Below, piece by piece: positions 18,139 to 27,737 of a stretch of 64,000 nt of DNA. Location of the stretch: assembly GCF_002812705.1 (NCBI RefSeq), contig NZ_CP025030.1, forward strand, positions 2,108,001 to 2,172,000. Direction: 5' to 3'. Each line of letters starts with the position of its first letter. Within the stretch, counting starts at the first letter, position 1. The notes beneath the pieces were generated by a model. The model had not been told where the DNA came from. It was given only the letters and a program-made list of their open reading frames with translations, and ran no database searches. A program made the translations under genes and the position numbers. This DNA comes from Achromobacter spanius. Lineage in GTDB: Bacteria; Pseudomonadota; Gammaproteobacteria; Burkholderiales; Burkholderiaceae_B.

Positions 18139-21100
18139 GTTCGGACACCTTGGCGTCGCCGCACCATCACGCGGGTTTGCCCGCCGCCTTGCCCGCCGAC
18201 TTGCTGCACGGCGTGGTGTTGCGCCCGCCCAGCGTGCTGTGGGATGGCGCGCGGTATCGCGGCAGTGTCTTGCAGCACGCGCAGTTGGAGCAGGCACGAT
18301 CGCTGGCCGGCGTGGTGATGGCGGTGCAGCGCACGCACTTTGCCGGTGTGGTGGCGGTGTCGCCGGTTCACGCGCGGGAAGCGGCCGTGGCCTTGGCGCC
18401 CGTGTGGCAAGCCTCGGATTCCGTTCAAACCCCGCGCGCGGATGCGGCCGACCCCGACCAGATTCGTTATGGCATGCGCCTGCCATCGTCCGAGGCGCGT
18501 GCCGGCGCACGGGCGACGGCATGGGTGTTGAACGGACACGCCAGCGTGTGGCTGCCGGCATGTACGCCCGCCACGCAAGCACAGGTGCGCCGCGAACTGG
18601 CGGCGCTGCTGCAACAAGCGGAAGACACGATCAGTATCTCGGCGGATGGCGCGGTCGACGGCGCGGCCTTCGAGGGCCGGGACGCGGTGCATCCGCTGGA
18701 CTTGATGGACGCCGCCGCCGACGCCGCGCTGCTGTCGCAAGCCGTGGGCCGGCCGGTATGCGTGGCTTGCCAGTCGGGTGTTGCCGATGAGTTGGTGTTG
18801 CGTGTGCCGGTGACTGATGGTGAGTCCGCGTCCGTTGCTTTTGACGCCGTTGCATCTAATGCCTTTGCTTCGAACGCCGCTGCCTCGAACGCTGCTCTCT
18901 CCAGCGCCTCTACCTTGACGCCGCAACCTGCATCGGTTGCCGATGGTCGCGTTGCGTCGTTGCTGTCCGACGCACCCTGGGCAGTGCGCCCCAGCCTGGC
19001 GCGGCTGTTGAGCCAACCCGGGCAGGCAAGTGCGTCGGCGCATGCGACGGTATGCGGCGCGTCGGTAACGTCGTCCCGACGCGCGCTACCGCCGTTGCGC
19101 GCAAGTGTCGATGAGTTGAACGCCGCGCAAGTCTTCGCGCAAGAAAGCCAGTGGCACGAAGCCGCGCTGGCCCAAGATAAAGATCCCATCGCGTGGCGCT
19201 TGGAACATTTGCCGGAAGGGAAAGGCCGAGACCTGGCGCGCCAAGTCATTGACCGTGCAACGTCACGCGCCGACGACGCCCCTGCGCCGCGCGTAGGCCT
19301 GCTGCATGGCACCGGCTTTGCCACCGCACAGGTGCAATGCGTGGATGACGACGGCGCCGCCCGCATGGTGTGGAGCGCCTGGGTGGCCGAGGTATCGGTG
19401 CAACCCCAGACCGGCCATGTCGACGTCACGCGCGTGGTCGCGGGGCACGACAGCCAGCATCTACAAGCGGCGCAGGCGGCGTCCATGCAGGCCGAGATCG
19501 AACAACAGACCCCGTGGCTGCTGGCCAACGCACGCCGTCTGCTGGCGGGGCCGCCGGCCTTTGACGATTGGACGAGTCCATCGCAACAGGCTGGCTCCGA
19601 CGCCGCAGTCGCATTGCGCCGCTATGAAAGCGGTGATGGCTTGGTACAGCACGACGCGACGGCTAACGCGCTGGACGGCGTAGTGAAGCAAGGGCAGTTG
19701 GCCGTGGACGGCGTGGTCACCTTGCCCGCTGCCGCCGCCATTGCCAACGCCATCCACAACGCAACCGGCGTGCGCCTGCGGCAAGCACCGTTCGACATAG
19801 AATCCTTGCGCCTGGCCTTGGCGGACCAGCGCCCGGCGCGTGCTCGCGGCCTGTTGGGGCGCGGATGGGTATGGTTGGCGGCCGGGATGGCAGGGCTTGC
19901 CGGCGTCGCCGCCGCGCTCTGGCCGCTGAAGCCCGCGATGCCGCTTACGGCAGGCCCAGACGTTTCCCTGTATTCCATGCGCGCCATCGAACGCGGCCGC
20001 CTTGTCGCCGCCGCGGGCGATTGCATCGCCTGCCACACCGCGCCAGGAGGCAAGGCCAACGCGGGCGGGCTGGCGCTGGACACCCCCTTCGGCACGATCT
20101 ATTCCACCAACATCACGCCCGACAACGACACCGGCATCGGCCGCTGGTCTTATCCCGCATTCGAACGCGCCATGCGTCAGGGCGTGCACCAGGACGGCCG
20201 CCAGCTCTATCCCGCGTTTCCCTACACGGCCTATGCCAAGCTGAGCGACGCGGACATGCAGGCGCTGTATGGCTACCTGATGTCGCAGCCCGCCGTGAAG
20301 TCCGAGCCGCCGAAAACGCAGTTGGCCTTCCCGTTCAATATGCGTCCCCTCTTGGCGGGCTGGAATGCGCTGTTTCACGACGCCACGCCCTTCACGCCGG
20401 ACCCGTCGCGCAGCGCGCAGTGGTTGCGCGGTGCCTATCTGGTGGAAGGCGTCGGCCACTGCGCCGCCTGCCACTCGCCACGCAACCGCCTGGGCGCGGA
20501 GAAGAAGGGCGTGCATTACCTGGCCGGCGGCGAAGCCGAGGGCTGGACCGCGCCCGCCCTGAATCAACTGGCTAGCGGCCCGCGTGCCTGGACGGGCGAT
20601 GAGCTCTTCCAGTATCTGCGCACCGGCTATTCACCGAGCCACGGCGTGGCGGCCGGGCCGATGGCGCCCGTGATCCATGGATTGGCTGAATTGCCCGACA
20701 GCGACGTGAAGGCCATCACGACATACTTGCTGGATTTGCCGAAGCCGAAGGGCGAGCCCGCTGCGGCGCCTGTGGCACCGGGATCCTCTTCTCCAGCAGC
20801 TTCGCCCTCGTCATCGCCTTCGCCTTCGCCGTCGCCGTCGCCCTCATCGCCGTCTTCGCTATCGCCTGCCGCCGCGACCACGACCGCGCCCGCGCCCGCA
20901 CCCGCCGCCGCGACGATCCAATCCCTTCAAGGCCGACGCGCCAACGGCGAACGCATCTATCAGAACGCCTGCGCGGTCTGTCACGAAGCGGGCAGCGGGC
21001 CCACGCTGTTTGGCGCCAAGCCATTGCTAAGCGCCAACACCAACCTGCATGCCGCCACGCCGGACAACCTGATCCAGGTGATCCTGCACGGCATCCAGGA

Positions 21101-21272
21101 GCCCGCCGATGACGCGCTGGGCTACATGCCGGGCTTCAAAGACAGCCTGGACGACAGGCAGGTCGCCGATCTGCTGGGTTATTTGCGGGAACGTTTTGCG
21201 CCGGACGAAGACGCCTGGCCCGATCCCACCACGACGATTAAACGGCTACGCAACCATGCGGAGCTGAATTAA
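18135..21272 (+). CDS. nicB: NicB-type cytochrome subunit with decayed molybdopterin domain
   Basis: A 1045-residue protein. Residues 20-560 resemble the C-terminal two thirds of the NicB/IorB molybdopterin domain (LHGVVLRPPSVLWDG, DAALLSQAVGRPVCVACQS, AAAIANAIHNATGVRLRQAPF) but with large losses. The N-terminal Mo-domain start is absent, and the catalytic GAGES loop has become GQLAVDGVV, without the glutamate. A membrane anchor (GWVWLAAGMAGLAGVAAALW, about 575-594) follows. Three c-type haem sites come next: CIACH (about 630), CAACH (775) and CAVCH (945), with a Ser/Pro-rich linker before the third. It most likely passes electrons to the respiratory chain, with catalysis on the protein encoded at 10196-12550. 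Confidence 0.85.
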   Translation: MSSDTLASPHHHAGLPAALPADLLHGVVLRPPSVLWDGARYRGSVLQHAQLEQARSLAGVVMAVQRTHFAGVVAVSPVHAREAAVALAPVWQASDSVQTPRADAADPDQIRYGMRLPSSEARAGARATAWVLNGHASVWLPACTPATQAQVRRELAALLQQAEDTISISADGAVDGAAFEGRDAVHPLDLMDAAADAALLSQAVGRPVCVACQSGVADELVLRVPVTDGESASVAFDAVASNAFASNAAASNAALSSASTLTPQPASVADGRVASLLSDAPWAVRPSLARLLSQPGQASASAHATVCGASVTSSRRALPPLRASVDELNAAQVFAQESQWHEAALAQDKDPIAWRLEHLPEGKGRDLARQVIDRATSRADDAPAPRVGLLHGTGFATAQVQCVDDDGAARMVWSAWVAEVSVQPQTGHVDVTRVVAGHDSQHLQAAQAASMQAEIEQQTPWLLANARRLLAGPPAFDDWTSPSQQAGSDAAVALRRYESGDGLVQHDATANALDGVVKQGQLAVDGVVTLPAAAAIANAIHNATGVRLRQAPFDIESLRLALADQRPARARGLLGRGWVWLAAGMAGLAGVAAALWPLKPAMPLTAGPDVSLYSMRAIERGRLVAAAGDCIACHTAPGGKANAGGLALDTPFGTIYSTNITPDNDTGIGRWSYPAFERAMRQGVHQDGRQLYPAFPYTAYAKLSDADMQALYGYLMSQPAVKSEPPKTQLAFPFNMRPLLAGWNALFHDATPFTPDPSRSAQWLRGAYLVEGVGHCAACHSPRNRLGAEKKGVHYLAGGEAEGWTAPALNQLASGPRAWTGDELFQYLRTGYSPSHGVAAGPMAPVIHGLAELPDSDVKAITTYLLDLPKPKGEPAAAPVAPGSSSPAASPSSSPSPSPSPSPSSPSSLSPAAATTTAPAPAPAAATIQSLQGRRANGERIYQNACAVCHEAGSGPTLFGAKPLLSANTNLHAATPDNLIQVILHGIQEPADDALGYMPGFKDSLDDRQVADLLGYLRERFAPDEDAWPDPTTTIKRLRNHAELN

Positions 21273-21331
21273 GGAAAACGCGGCCATAACGCGTGCGGCT
21301 TTAGTGATGATCACATCAAGGGGTTTCATCT

Positions 21332-22648
21332 ATGTCAGCTTCATTGGTTTCCGTGGACAAAGCCATTCAGGTGGCGGGCGTCGGCAAGTTTCAATATCGG
21401 CTATTCGTGATATTCGGCCTGGTCTGGATGGCCGACGCCATGCAGGTGCTGTCCATCGGCTTTTCCGCGCCGTCCATTGCAAAGACCTTCGGCATCACCG
21501 TGCCGCAAGCGCTGCAAACGGGCACGCTCTTCTTCATCGGCATGCTGATCGGCGCCTTCATGTTCGGCCGCATGGCCGACCGTATCGGGCGCCGCCCGGT
21601 GTTGATGATCGCGGTGGTCATCGACGCCTGCGCGGGCGTGGCCTCGGCCTTCGCGCCTGAGTTCACGTGGTTGCTGTTCCTGCGCTTCCTGACGGGCATC
21701 GGCGTGGGCGGCACGCTGCCGGTGGACTACACGATGATGGCCGAGTTCCTGCCCAGCGCCCGCCGTGGCCGCTGGCTGGTGCTGCTGGAATCGTTCTGGG
21801 CCGTGGGCACCATCTTTCTGGCGCTGCTGGCCTTGGCGGCCGTGTCCTGGGGCGACGACGCCTGGCGCGTGATCTTCTTCGTCACCGGCCTGCCCGCCTT
21901 GATTGGTGTGGTCTTGCGCTTCTACATCCCTGAATCGCCGATGTACTTGAACCGCAACGGCAAATCAGACCAGGCGCGCAAGGTGCTGGAACGGGTGGCG
22001 CGCGTGAACCGCCGCGACGTCGAAGTGCCCGCGCTGCAACCGGAAACGCCTGTCCATAAATCCATCTTCGCCTTGTTCTCGTCCAGCTACCGCCGCCGCA
22101 GCATCGGGCTGTTGCTGGCGTGGGCGCTGATCTCCATTGCGTACTACGGCGTGTTCGTCTATCTGCCCATCAAGCTCAGCACCGCCGGCTTCGCCTTCAT
22201 GCGCGGCCAGGAATTCCTGGTGCTGTTGGCGCTGGTGCAGTTGCCGGGCTTTGCGCTGTCGGCCTATGGCGTGGAACGCTGGGGCCGCAAGCCCACGCTG
22301 ATCGGCTTTTTGATCTTGAGCGCCGTCGGCTGCATGCTCTACAGCCTGGGCACCGCACCCGCCGTGGTGATCGGTTCCACCTTGCTGATGAGCTTCTCGC
22401 TGCTGGGCACGTGGGGCGCGCTGTATGCCTTCACGCCCGAGGTCTACCCGACAGACCTGCGCGCCAGCGGCATGGGCATGGCGGGGGCCGTGGCGCGTTT
22501 TGGTGGGCTGTTCGCACCGGCCATCATCGCGCCCATCATGACCAGCCACTTCACGCTGTCGCTGGTGGTGCTGTCCAGCATGCTGCTGGCGGGTGCGGTA
22601 GCGATTGCGTCAGTGGACGTGGAATCGCGTAACCGCGCGCTGGATTGA
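21332..22648 (+). CDS. nicT: MFS transporter NicT-like (pyridine carboxylate uptake)
   Basis: A 438-residue, twelve-helix carrier. GRMADRIGRRPVLM after helix 2 and EVYPTDLRASGMGMAG in the second half place it in the metabolite:H+ symporter branch with NiaP and NicT. It begins 59 bp after nicB on the same strand and ends facing nicR. The place in the operon supports import of nicotinate or 6-hydroxynicotinate; the exact substrate is inferred. Confidence 0.85.
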   Translation: MSASLVSVDKAIQVAGVGKFQYRLFVIFGLVWMADAMQVLSIGFSAPSIAKTFGITVPQALQTGTLFFIGMLIGAFMFGRMADRIGRRPVLMIAVVIDACAGVASAFAPEFTWLLFLRFLTGIGVGGTLPVDYTMMAEFLPSARRGRWLVLLESFWAVGTIFLALLALAAVSWGDDAWRVIFFVTGLPALIGVVLRFYIPESPMYLNRNGKSDQARKVLERVARVNRRDVEVPALQPETPVHKSIFALFSSSYRRRSIGLLLAWALISIAYYGVFVYLPIKLSTAGFAFMRGQEFLVLLALVQLPGFALSAYGVERWGRKPTLIGFLILSAVGCMLYSLGTAPAVVIGSTLLMSFSLLGTWGALYAFTPEVYPTDLRASGMGMAGAVARFGGLFAPAIIAPIMTSHFTLSLVVLSSMLLAGAVAIASVDVESRNRALD

Positions 22649-22719
22649 TGATGGGGTGAATCGTGGCGGCGCTGGCGTGTATGCCGGCGTCGCAGTTGCC
22701 AAGAACGGTGACGAACAGC

Positions 22720-23187
22720 TCAGACCTGTTCGTCGCCGTTCAGCATTTTGGTCAGCAGAAAATCCAGCGCCAGGCGCTCGGCCGGGTTCAGATTGCCGTA
22801 GGTGCTTTCGGTGATTTGCTTGGCAAACGGTTCCATTTCTTGCACCAGCCCCTGCCCCACGGGCGTCAGGCTCACCACCACCTTGCGCCGGTCGACGGGG
22901 TCGTGGTCCACCTGCACCAACTCACGCTGCTTCAAGCGATCCACCACGCCGCGCACGGTAGCCTGGTCTATGACAGTTGCCTTGACCAGATCAGCCAGCG
23001 AACTCGCGCCATGGTCCCGCACCGAACACAGCACGACAAACTGCGCTGCGGTGAGCTGGGAGTCGGGAATGTAATGCTGAAACAGCGCGGTGTGCCGCTG
23101 ATAGACACGCCGCAGCAGGTGACCTATCTGATCAGAAAACAAATAGCCTTCCGTGTTGGACGAGGACTTGCCTTTCATATTGCGCAT
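22720..23187 (-). CDS. nicR: MarR-family repressor NicR (BpsR-like)
   Basis: A 155-residue winged-helix protein with the MarR wing DHDPVDRRKVVVSLTPVGQ and recognition-helix region ATVIDQATVRGVVDRLKQR. NicR of Pseudomonas and BpsR of Bordetella repress nic genes and respond to 6-hydroxynicotinate (literature knowledge). The gene is convergent with nicT, 72 bp apart, and is probably the repressor of both nic operons. Confidence 0.88.
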   Translation of the reverse strand: MRNMKGKSSSNTEGYLFSDQIGHLLRRVYQRHTALFQHYIPDSQLTAAQFVVLCSVRDHGASSLADLVKATVIDQATVRGVVDRLKQRELVQVDHDPVDRRKVVVSLTPVGQGLVQEMEPFAKQITESTYGNLNPAERLALDFLLTKMLNGDEQV

Positions 23188-23246
23188 AAGCCTATCCGAA
23201 GCAATGCATGGGTCATGATGATTTTTATCAACGGGATGCCGGTTGA

Positions 23247-24527
23247 CTAGTTTGCCAGCAGCGTGACCGTTTGTGGGTTGTATGTGCGGGTTGCGCTGCC
23301 GCAGCTTGCATAAGGGACCGCCCGTTCGGGTATGCCTGTTGCGCGTATGCCTAGTTTGTCTTTGGGTAAATGCACCTGCACAAAGCGTTCGACCTCGACC
23401 GTGCCGTCAGGCAGGAAATACAACTGAAGCCGCATCAGCATGGATTCTCCGTCCACGGGCTCGGGGTTGCGAAACGCCGGAACGTGTAGGGTCGCGGTGT
23501 GCCAGGGGTGGGAGGTGTTGGCTGTGTCGGCCGCGTTAGGCGTGCCAACCGCGCCCACTGCGCTAGCCGTTTGCCAGCGCAGCACCACCGGCCGGCTCAG
23601 AATAATAAACGCGGCACCGATCGGCCGCGCAAAGTCATGGCAGGCGGCCGGCAGCGGCGCGACGGACGCCAGCGCGCGGTCGCCGATGTCCAGCGTCTGC
23701 CCATTGACTTCAAGCCGGGCAATGGCGCTGGATGTGTAGTTGACCGCACTGAGCAACACCAGCCCGTGCTGCCCCTGCCGATCCAGACGTTCCTCCGTCA
23801 TCCCCGCCAAGCGATTCAACGCGGGCGCGACTTCCACGTGATCGGGATAGTGAAAATACAGATGCCGCAACATCCACTTATCCGGCTTATTTAACGCCGA
23901 CGCAAAACGCGCCACGTCCGGGTAGGCGAGTCGCGTCAACGGCAACGAAGCGCCGGCAGCATCGCCCGCGTCGGTGCGATACGTGTACCGCGCGATATCG
24001 TCGCGCAAGCGCGTGCCGTCGTAGGGAAAAGGCTGCGTGGCAGTCGGGCTGGGATAGCGGTTGAAAACCATGAACCGCTGAGGTTCGTTGGCGGTAAGCG
24101 GCATGCTAGGTCCCGCGCCGGACGACGTGCTGGCGTAAGGCGTGGCGTCAATCCGAAGATCTTTGCCGCTAAGGTTGACGTGCGTTTCCGCAATGTAGGG
24201 ATGCGCATCGCTGAAACGGTCGCGCTTGGACTTTTCGAACGATTCGCTGGCCGGGTAGATCAGCATGGCGAGTAGCGTCGGCAAGAACAGCCACGCATGG
24301 ACCCGCCCCGGCACCTGGCCCCGATCGCGAGAAAGGTAGTAAAGCCAGACGATGACCAGCAGGATGGCGAGTGGTACACCTACCCAGATCGCGGCGGTGA
24401 GAATGGCGACGATGCCCCAGCCTAGATTGGGGGTTAGTGCGGCGGTTAAACCAAGGAACGCAAGCCAGCCGGCCAGGGCGATGGAGATGATGAGGCCGAA
24501 GAGGTAATGCCGGTAGGGGGTGGTCAT
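23247..24527 (-). CDS. Uncharacterised membrane protein
   Basis: A 426-residue protein I do not recognise. Three or four hydrophobic segments lie in the first 105 residues (YLFGLIISIALAGWLAFLG, GWGIVAILTAAIWVGVPLAI, WLFLPTLLAMLIYPA). A large soluble domain of about 320 residues follows, likely periplasmic, with a final AVPYASCGSATRTYNPQTV. It is a single gene between nicR and the accessory patch. No enzymatic motif is visible. Confidence 0.75.
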   Translation of the reverse strand: MTTPYRHYLFGLIISIALAGWLAFLGLTAALTPNLGWGIVAILTAAIWVGVPLAILLVIVWLYYLSRDRGQVPGRVHAWLFLPTLLAMLIYPASESFEKSKRDRFSDAHPYIAETHVNLSGKDLRIDATPYASTSSGAGPSMPLTANEPQRFMVFNRYPSPTATQPFPYDGTRLRDDIARYTYRTDAGDAAGASLPLTRLAYPDVARFASALNKPDKWMLRHLYFHYPDHVEVAPALNRLAGMTEERLDRQGQHGLVLLSAVNYTSSAIARLEVNGQTLDIGDRALASVAPLPAACHDFARPIGAAFIILSRPVVLRWQTASAVGAVGTPNAADTANTSHPWHTATLHVPAFRNPEPVDGESMLMRLQLYFLPDGTVEVERFVQVHLPKDKLGIRATGIPERAVPYASCGSATRTYNPQTVTLLAN

Positions 24528-24550
24528 TGCGTGGGGACGCGGGCAATCAA

Positions 24551-24837
24551 TTAAACAAGATGGAGTACATCACTTAGCGTACGAAGAGAATCGCTGCCGG
24601 TTGGCGTGGATGCCAGCCTATTCAAGTGATACCCGTGCATACCGAATTTGCGAGGCCCCACCATATCGGCTTCGATGGTGTCCCCGATCATCAAGACCTC
24701 TTCCGGCCGGCAGCCAATCCCATCACAAAGATATTGATAGATTTCTGGCTGCGGCTTAACCGCGCTGGCTTCGTACGACCAAGCGCAGAAGTCCGGCTGG
24801 ACGGTCAACAGTTTTAGTACGGGCGGTCCATACGGCG
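24551..24837 (-). pseudogene. HAD-superfamily hydrolase, 3' fragment cut by the IS
   Basis: The frame gives PYGPPVLKLL, then AWSYEASAVKPQPEIYQYL and VLMIGDTIEADMVGPRKFGM. These are the late motifs (III and IV) of a HAD-type phosphatase. The N-terminal half with the nucleophile aspartate is missing: coding sequence stops exactly at the left inverted repeat of the insertion sequence. The apparent start inside the IS is not real. Confidence 0.8.
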
Positions 24838-24897
24838 TGACCTGCTCCCCGTGATTAGTACGAAATCGATGTAGAGTCCGTTCCCAAAGGAATGGCA

Positions 24898-25158
24898 ATG
24901 AAGAAACGATTCACGGAAGAACAAATCATCGGCGTGCTCAAGGAGGCCGATGCGGGTGCCAAGCCCGCAGAACTGTGCCGCAAGCACGGTATCTCCGAGG
25001 CAACGTACTACAACTGGAAGGCGAAGTTCGGTGGCATGACGGTGTCGGACGCTCAGCGGCTCAAGGAGCTGGAGCAGGAGAACAACAGGCTCAAGAAGCT
25101 GTTGGCCGAGTCGATGCTGGACAAGGCGGCGCTTCAGGATCTGCTAAGCCGAAAGTAG
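24898..25158 (+). CDS. IS transposase OrfA
   Basis: An 86-residue protein with the helix-turn-helix start MKKRFTEEQIIGVLKEAD and ELCRKHGISEATYYNWKAKF, followed by a leucine-zipper-like helix (LKELEQENNRLKKLLAES). This is typical of IS407-group OrfA. AAAGGA precedes ATG 24898; an ATG two codons upstream is an alternative. Confidence 0.92.
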   Translation: MKKRFTEEQIIGVLKEADAGAKPAELCRKHGISEATYYNWKAKFGGMTVSDAQRLKELEQENNRLKKLLAESMLDKAALQDLLSRK

Positions 25159-26018
25159 TCAGCCCGCAGGCCAAGCGCGAGGCGGTCAGGACATTGATGG
25201 CCGAGCGCAGCATGGGTGTTACCCGGGCCTGCGGGCTGGTAGGAATTTCGCGGTCGTTGTTTGCCTACGGGAGCACGCGCATAGGCGATGCTGCTCTGAC
25301 CGAGCGCATGAAAGAGATGGCAGTGGCCAAACGACGCTATGGCTATCGGAGAATCCATGTGCTCTTACGTCGCGAAGGCTGGCAAGCAAATCACAAGCGA
25401 GTCTGGCGGCTGTACAGCCTGGCAGGGTTGAGCGTGCGCAAACGCAAGCGTAAGCGCATCGCGGCGACCGAGCGCGTGGTTCGCCCAGCGGCAACCGCGC
25501 CGAATCAAAGTTGGTCGATGGACTTTGTGGCCGACGGCCTAGCCTATGGCCGCCGGTTCCGTTGTTTGAATATCGTCGATGACTACACTCGCGAATGCCT
25601 GGCCATCGAGGTCGATACGTCGTTGCCGGGAGTGCGTGTTGCCACGGTGCTGCAACGGCTAGCTGAAATGCGTGGCCTGCCGCGATCTATTACTGTGGAC
25701 AACGGTCCGGAATTCGCCGGAAGAGCCTTGGATGCCTGGGCCTACCAAGCTGGCGTAAAGCTGTCGTTTATCCGGCCGGGTAAACCGGTGGAGAACGCTT
25801 ATATCGAAAGTTTCAACGGCAAGTTCCGCGACGAATGCCTTAACGAGCACTGGTTCTTGTCCCTGCGACAGGCCAAAGACTTGATCGAAAACTGGCGGGT
25901 CGAGTACAACACCGATCGGCCCCACAGTGCGCTCGGATATTTAACCCCGGCGCAATTCGTGCAGGCTCATCAGAAAGAAGGTCTTTTACCCCTGGACTCT
26001 ATGTCGGTGCCGTACTAA
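25149..26018 (+). CDS. IS transposase OrfB (DDE), made by -1 frameshift from OrfA
   Basis: An integrase-core transposase of about 290 codons in the -1 frame relative to orfA. The DDE residues are in NQSWSMDFVADGL (first D), ITVDNGPEFAG (second D) and ENAYIESFNGKFRDECLNEHW (E). HTH_21-like text RYGYRRIHVLLRREGW precedes them. The shift probably occurs in the CCGAAAG stretch at 25149-25155 just before the orfA stop. The stop TAA lies at the inner edge of the right inverted repeat. It appears intact. Confidence 0.9.
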   Translation, partial: PKVVSPQAKREAVRTLMAERSMGVTRACGLVGISRSLFAYGSTRIGDAALTERMKEMAVAKRRYGYRRIHVLLRREGWQANHKRVWRLYSLAGLSVRKRKRKRIAATERVVRPAATAPNQSWSMDFVADGLAYGRRFRCLNIVDDYTRECLAIEVDTSLPGVRVATVLQRLAEMRGLPRSITVDNGPEFAGRALDAWAYQAGVKLSFIRPGKPVENAYIESFNGKFRDECLNEHWFLSLRQAKDLIENWRVEYNTDRPHSALGYLTPAQFVQAHQKEGLLPLDSMSVPY

Positions 26019-26034
26019 ATCTGGGGGCAGGTCA

Positions 26035-26240
26035 GGCCTGCTGATGCTGGAATATTGGGCCGAACCGGGATCTTTCAATGAAACGTTGTAGAACCCCTTA
26101 ATAATTTGCTCGAAGTTCTCCGGGTATGGTCCATAGTCTGCGGTGCGAATCTGTTCAGTCGTTGGCAGGCTGGTGCAGCCGCCGAGAAAGAAAAGGAGCA
26201 CAACCGCGATGCGGGACTTCGACATCTTTATCTTACTCAT
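26035..26240 (-). pseudogene. Lipoprotein gene, 5' fragment cut by the IS
   Basis: The start MSKIKMSKSRIAVVLLFFLGG with lipobox LGGC and then DYGPYPENFEQIIKGFY and LKDPGSAQYSSISR is typical of small proteobacterial lipoproteins whose C-terminal half normally continues. The native frame ends at the IS right end after about 67 residues; the rest of the open frame is IS sequence. Confidence 0.8.
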
Positions 26241-26452
26241 GGGTTGAAGGTAACGAAATTATACTTTCAACGTAGCGTCCTCTGGCAGCAGACGCGCTCC
26301 GCCACTGCAGCCATTATTCCGGTGGCCGACCCCCGCAGGCCTTGCCCTCTCTTGATCGATCCACTCCGGCGCATTGCGATTGGCGCGGCCTTTACCAAGC
26401 TATGCTGCGCAAGTATGATGTGACAAATCAACACAAATTAAAGGAGAAAGTA

Positions 26453-26911
26453 ATGCGAAGTTCCCTATGCGTCGCTTTCAGGAAGAGGGCGCTTCGTGCG
26501 GGCTGTGCCGCGCTCGCACTGCTGGCCCCCTGGGCGGTGTCCGCTGCTTGCACGCTCGAAATGTCCACATCGAACATAATGCAGGAAATTATTAAGGAAA
26601 ATGGTGGTGTTCCGATTTCGGATGCGCAATGCGCCCGATTAAATAAGAACAGCCTTCGCTTACATATGAACGGGCAGGCGACGGTTCTGAATGGCGTTTC
26701 GGTGGCATGGGCGTACGTTACCGTTTCAGATGTGAATACTAGGGTGATATCGCCGGAGGCTGCGAGTCAGACCATCGTCAACACCAAAGCCAGCATGGTC
26801 ACCGCAAAGGAGTTGGCCTTCACAGCGCTCGAAAGTTCAATAGCACAGCTCGATATCAACAAGGCGGCCAATGCGTTGAGAAGTTACTCCCAGGCCGCAA
26901 AGAAGAAATAG
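26453..26911 (+). CDS. Small exported protein of unknown function
   Basis: A 152-residue protein I do not recognise. The signal peptide runs to about residue 33 (CAALALLAPWAVSAA), giving a mature protein that begins CTLEMSTSN. A second cysteine (SDAQCARLN) allows one disulfide. The C-terminus is alpha-helical and lysine-rich (AANALRSYSQAAKKK). AAAGGAG lies just before the ATG. Upstream, 26241-26452 shows no gene. Confidence 0.7.
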   Translation: MRSSLCVAFRKRALRAGCAALALLAPWAVSAACTLEMSTSNIMQEIIKENGGVPISDAQCARLNKNSLRLHMNGQATVLNGVSVAWAYVTVSDVNTRVISPEAASQTIVNTKASMVTAKELAFTALESSIAQLDINKAANALRSYSQAAKKK

Positions 26912-27077
26912 GGCTATTGATCCTGCCACTCTCTGAGCGCCATACCCGTCCTCGACGCTAGCTGGGCACTCCCTGGGATGGGGAGCTTATGGGGCGCGAG
27001 GCGCAGGACCGCTTAAGGAGCGGATCGCTGCGCACCGCTCCGGATTGCACCAAGCGGTAAGGGAAGGAGCTTCGCAG

Positions 27078-27737
27078 TTGAAGAAATACCAGGTCTTGAA
27101 AAACGAGAGTTGCTTGATCCGATTATTGAAGTTTAGTCACGTCGGCCTGCTCTGCATCGGATTGGCTGGTTGCCAGACTCCTGCGGTCCACGCGTTGAAC
27201 TATGTGATCAATGGCGGCTCTGTCGAGTTGGCTTCGAACATGCAGCAAGTCAATGTATCCGCCCAAGTCATCCGGGATGAAGCCTGGGCCGGCGATTATC
27301 CCTTCGCCGCCCGCAATCAGCTGTACACCGTCGGTGTCATCAAGGGAGAGCCGGAGTATCGCATGCGTGTCGCCTTTCTGCAGATGCGGCACCCCGAGTA
27401 CGGGGCTTGGGTGAGGGCCGGCGGGAAGGGGTGGGTAACCACCGGCATGGTGCCCGACCACTTACCGCCGTTGAAGCAGGGCGATTTTGTTGAATTGCGT
27501 CAAACCGGCACTGTGAACGTCGTGAAGGGTTTTGCCGCCTCGGGCGAAGGCAACGTTGTATTGCGAGTGTTGTGTCGCGCCCAGGACCCGCAATACCAAT
27601 CCTGCACTTCGAGCCTTCCCCGTATCGGCACGTTCAAAGGATTCGGTGAGACGAATACGTTCTATCCAGAGAGCGTCCAAGAATACGGATTCACCTTTAC
27701 CCCAAAGTATGACGCTGCTGGCACGGCGATCCAGTGA
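27078..27737 (+). CDS. Putative lipoprotein of unknown function
   Basis: A 219-residue protein with a long n-region and lipobox LCIGLAGC (Cys about residue 32). I chose the TTG at 27078 because AAGGAGC lies nine bases upstream; an ATG at 27045 in frame lacks a site. The mature part begins with a beta-rich NYVINGGSVELASNMQQVN and has two further cysteines (VLCRAQDPQYQSC). It overlaps the next gene at a GTGA junction. Confidence 0.65.
   Translation: MKKYQVLKNESCLIRLLKFSHVGLLCIGLAGCQTPAVHALNYVINGGSVELASNMQQVNVSAQVIRDEAWAGDYPFAARNQLYTVGVIKGEPEYRMRVAFLQMRHPEYGAWVRAGGKGWVTTGMVPDHLPPLKQGDFVELRQTGTVNVVKGFAASGEGNVVLRVLCRAQDPQYQSCTSSLPRIGTFKGFGETNTFYPESVQEYGFTFTPKYDAAGTAIQ

Larger units (their letters stand above)
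24838..26034 (+). mobile_element. IS3-family insertion sequence, IS407 group
   Basis: A 1197-bp element bounded by imperfect terminal inverted repeats: the left end starts TGACCTGCTCCCCGTGATTA and the right end, read inward, starts TGACCTGCCCCCAGATTTAG. It carries overlapping orfA and orfB in the arrangement that makes OrfAB by -1 frameshifting. The flanking bases (GGCG left, GGCC right) do not form the 4-bp duplication expected for this group, which points to rearrangement after insertion. Confidence 0.92.

Noticed and set aside
20784..20881. Assembly error in the Ser/Pro repeat of nicB
   Set aside because: The frame remains open and the linker type is common between cytochrome domains; possible but nothing in the sequence shows it.
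18135..21272. nicB as a frameshifted pseudogene
   Set aside because: The frame is open through 1045 codons with three intact haem sites and a membrane anchor; loss is confined to the molybdenum domain, so a change of role is more likely than plain decay.
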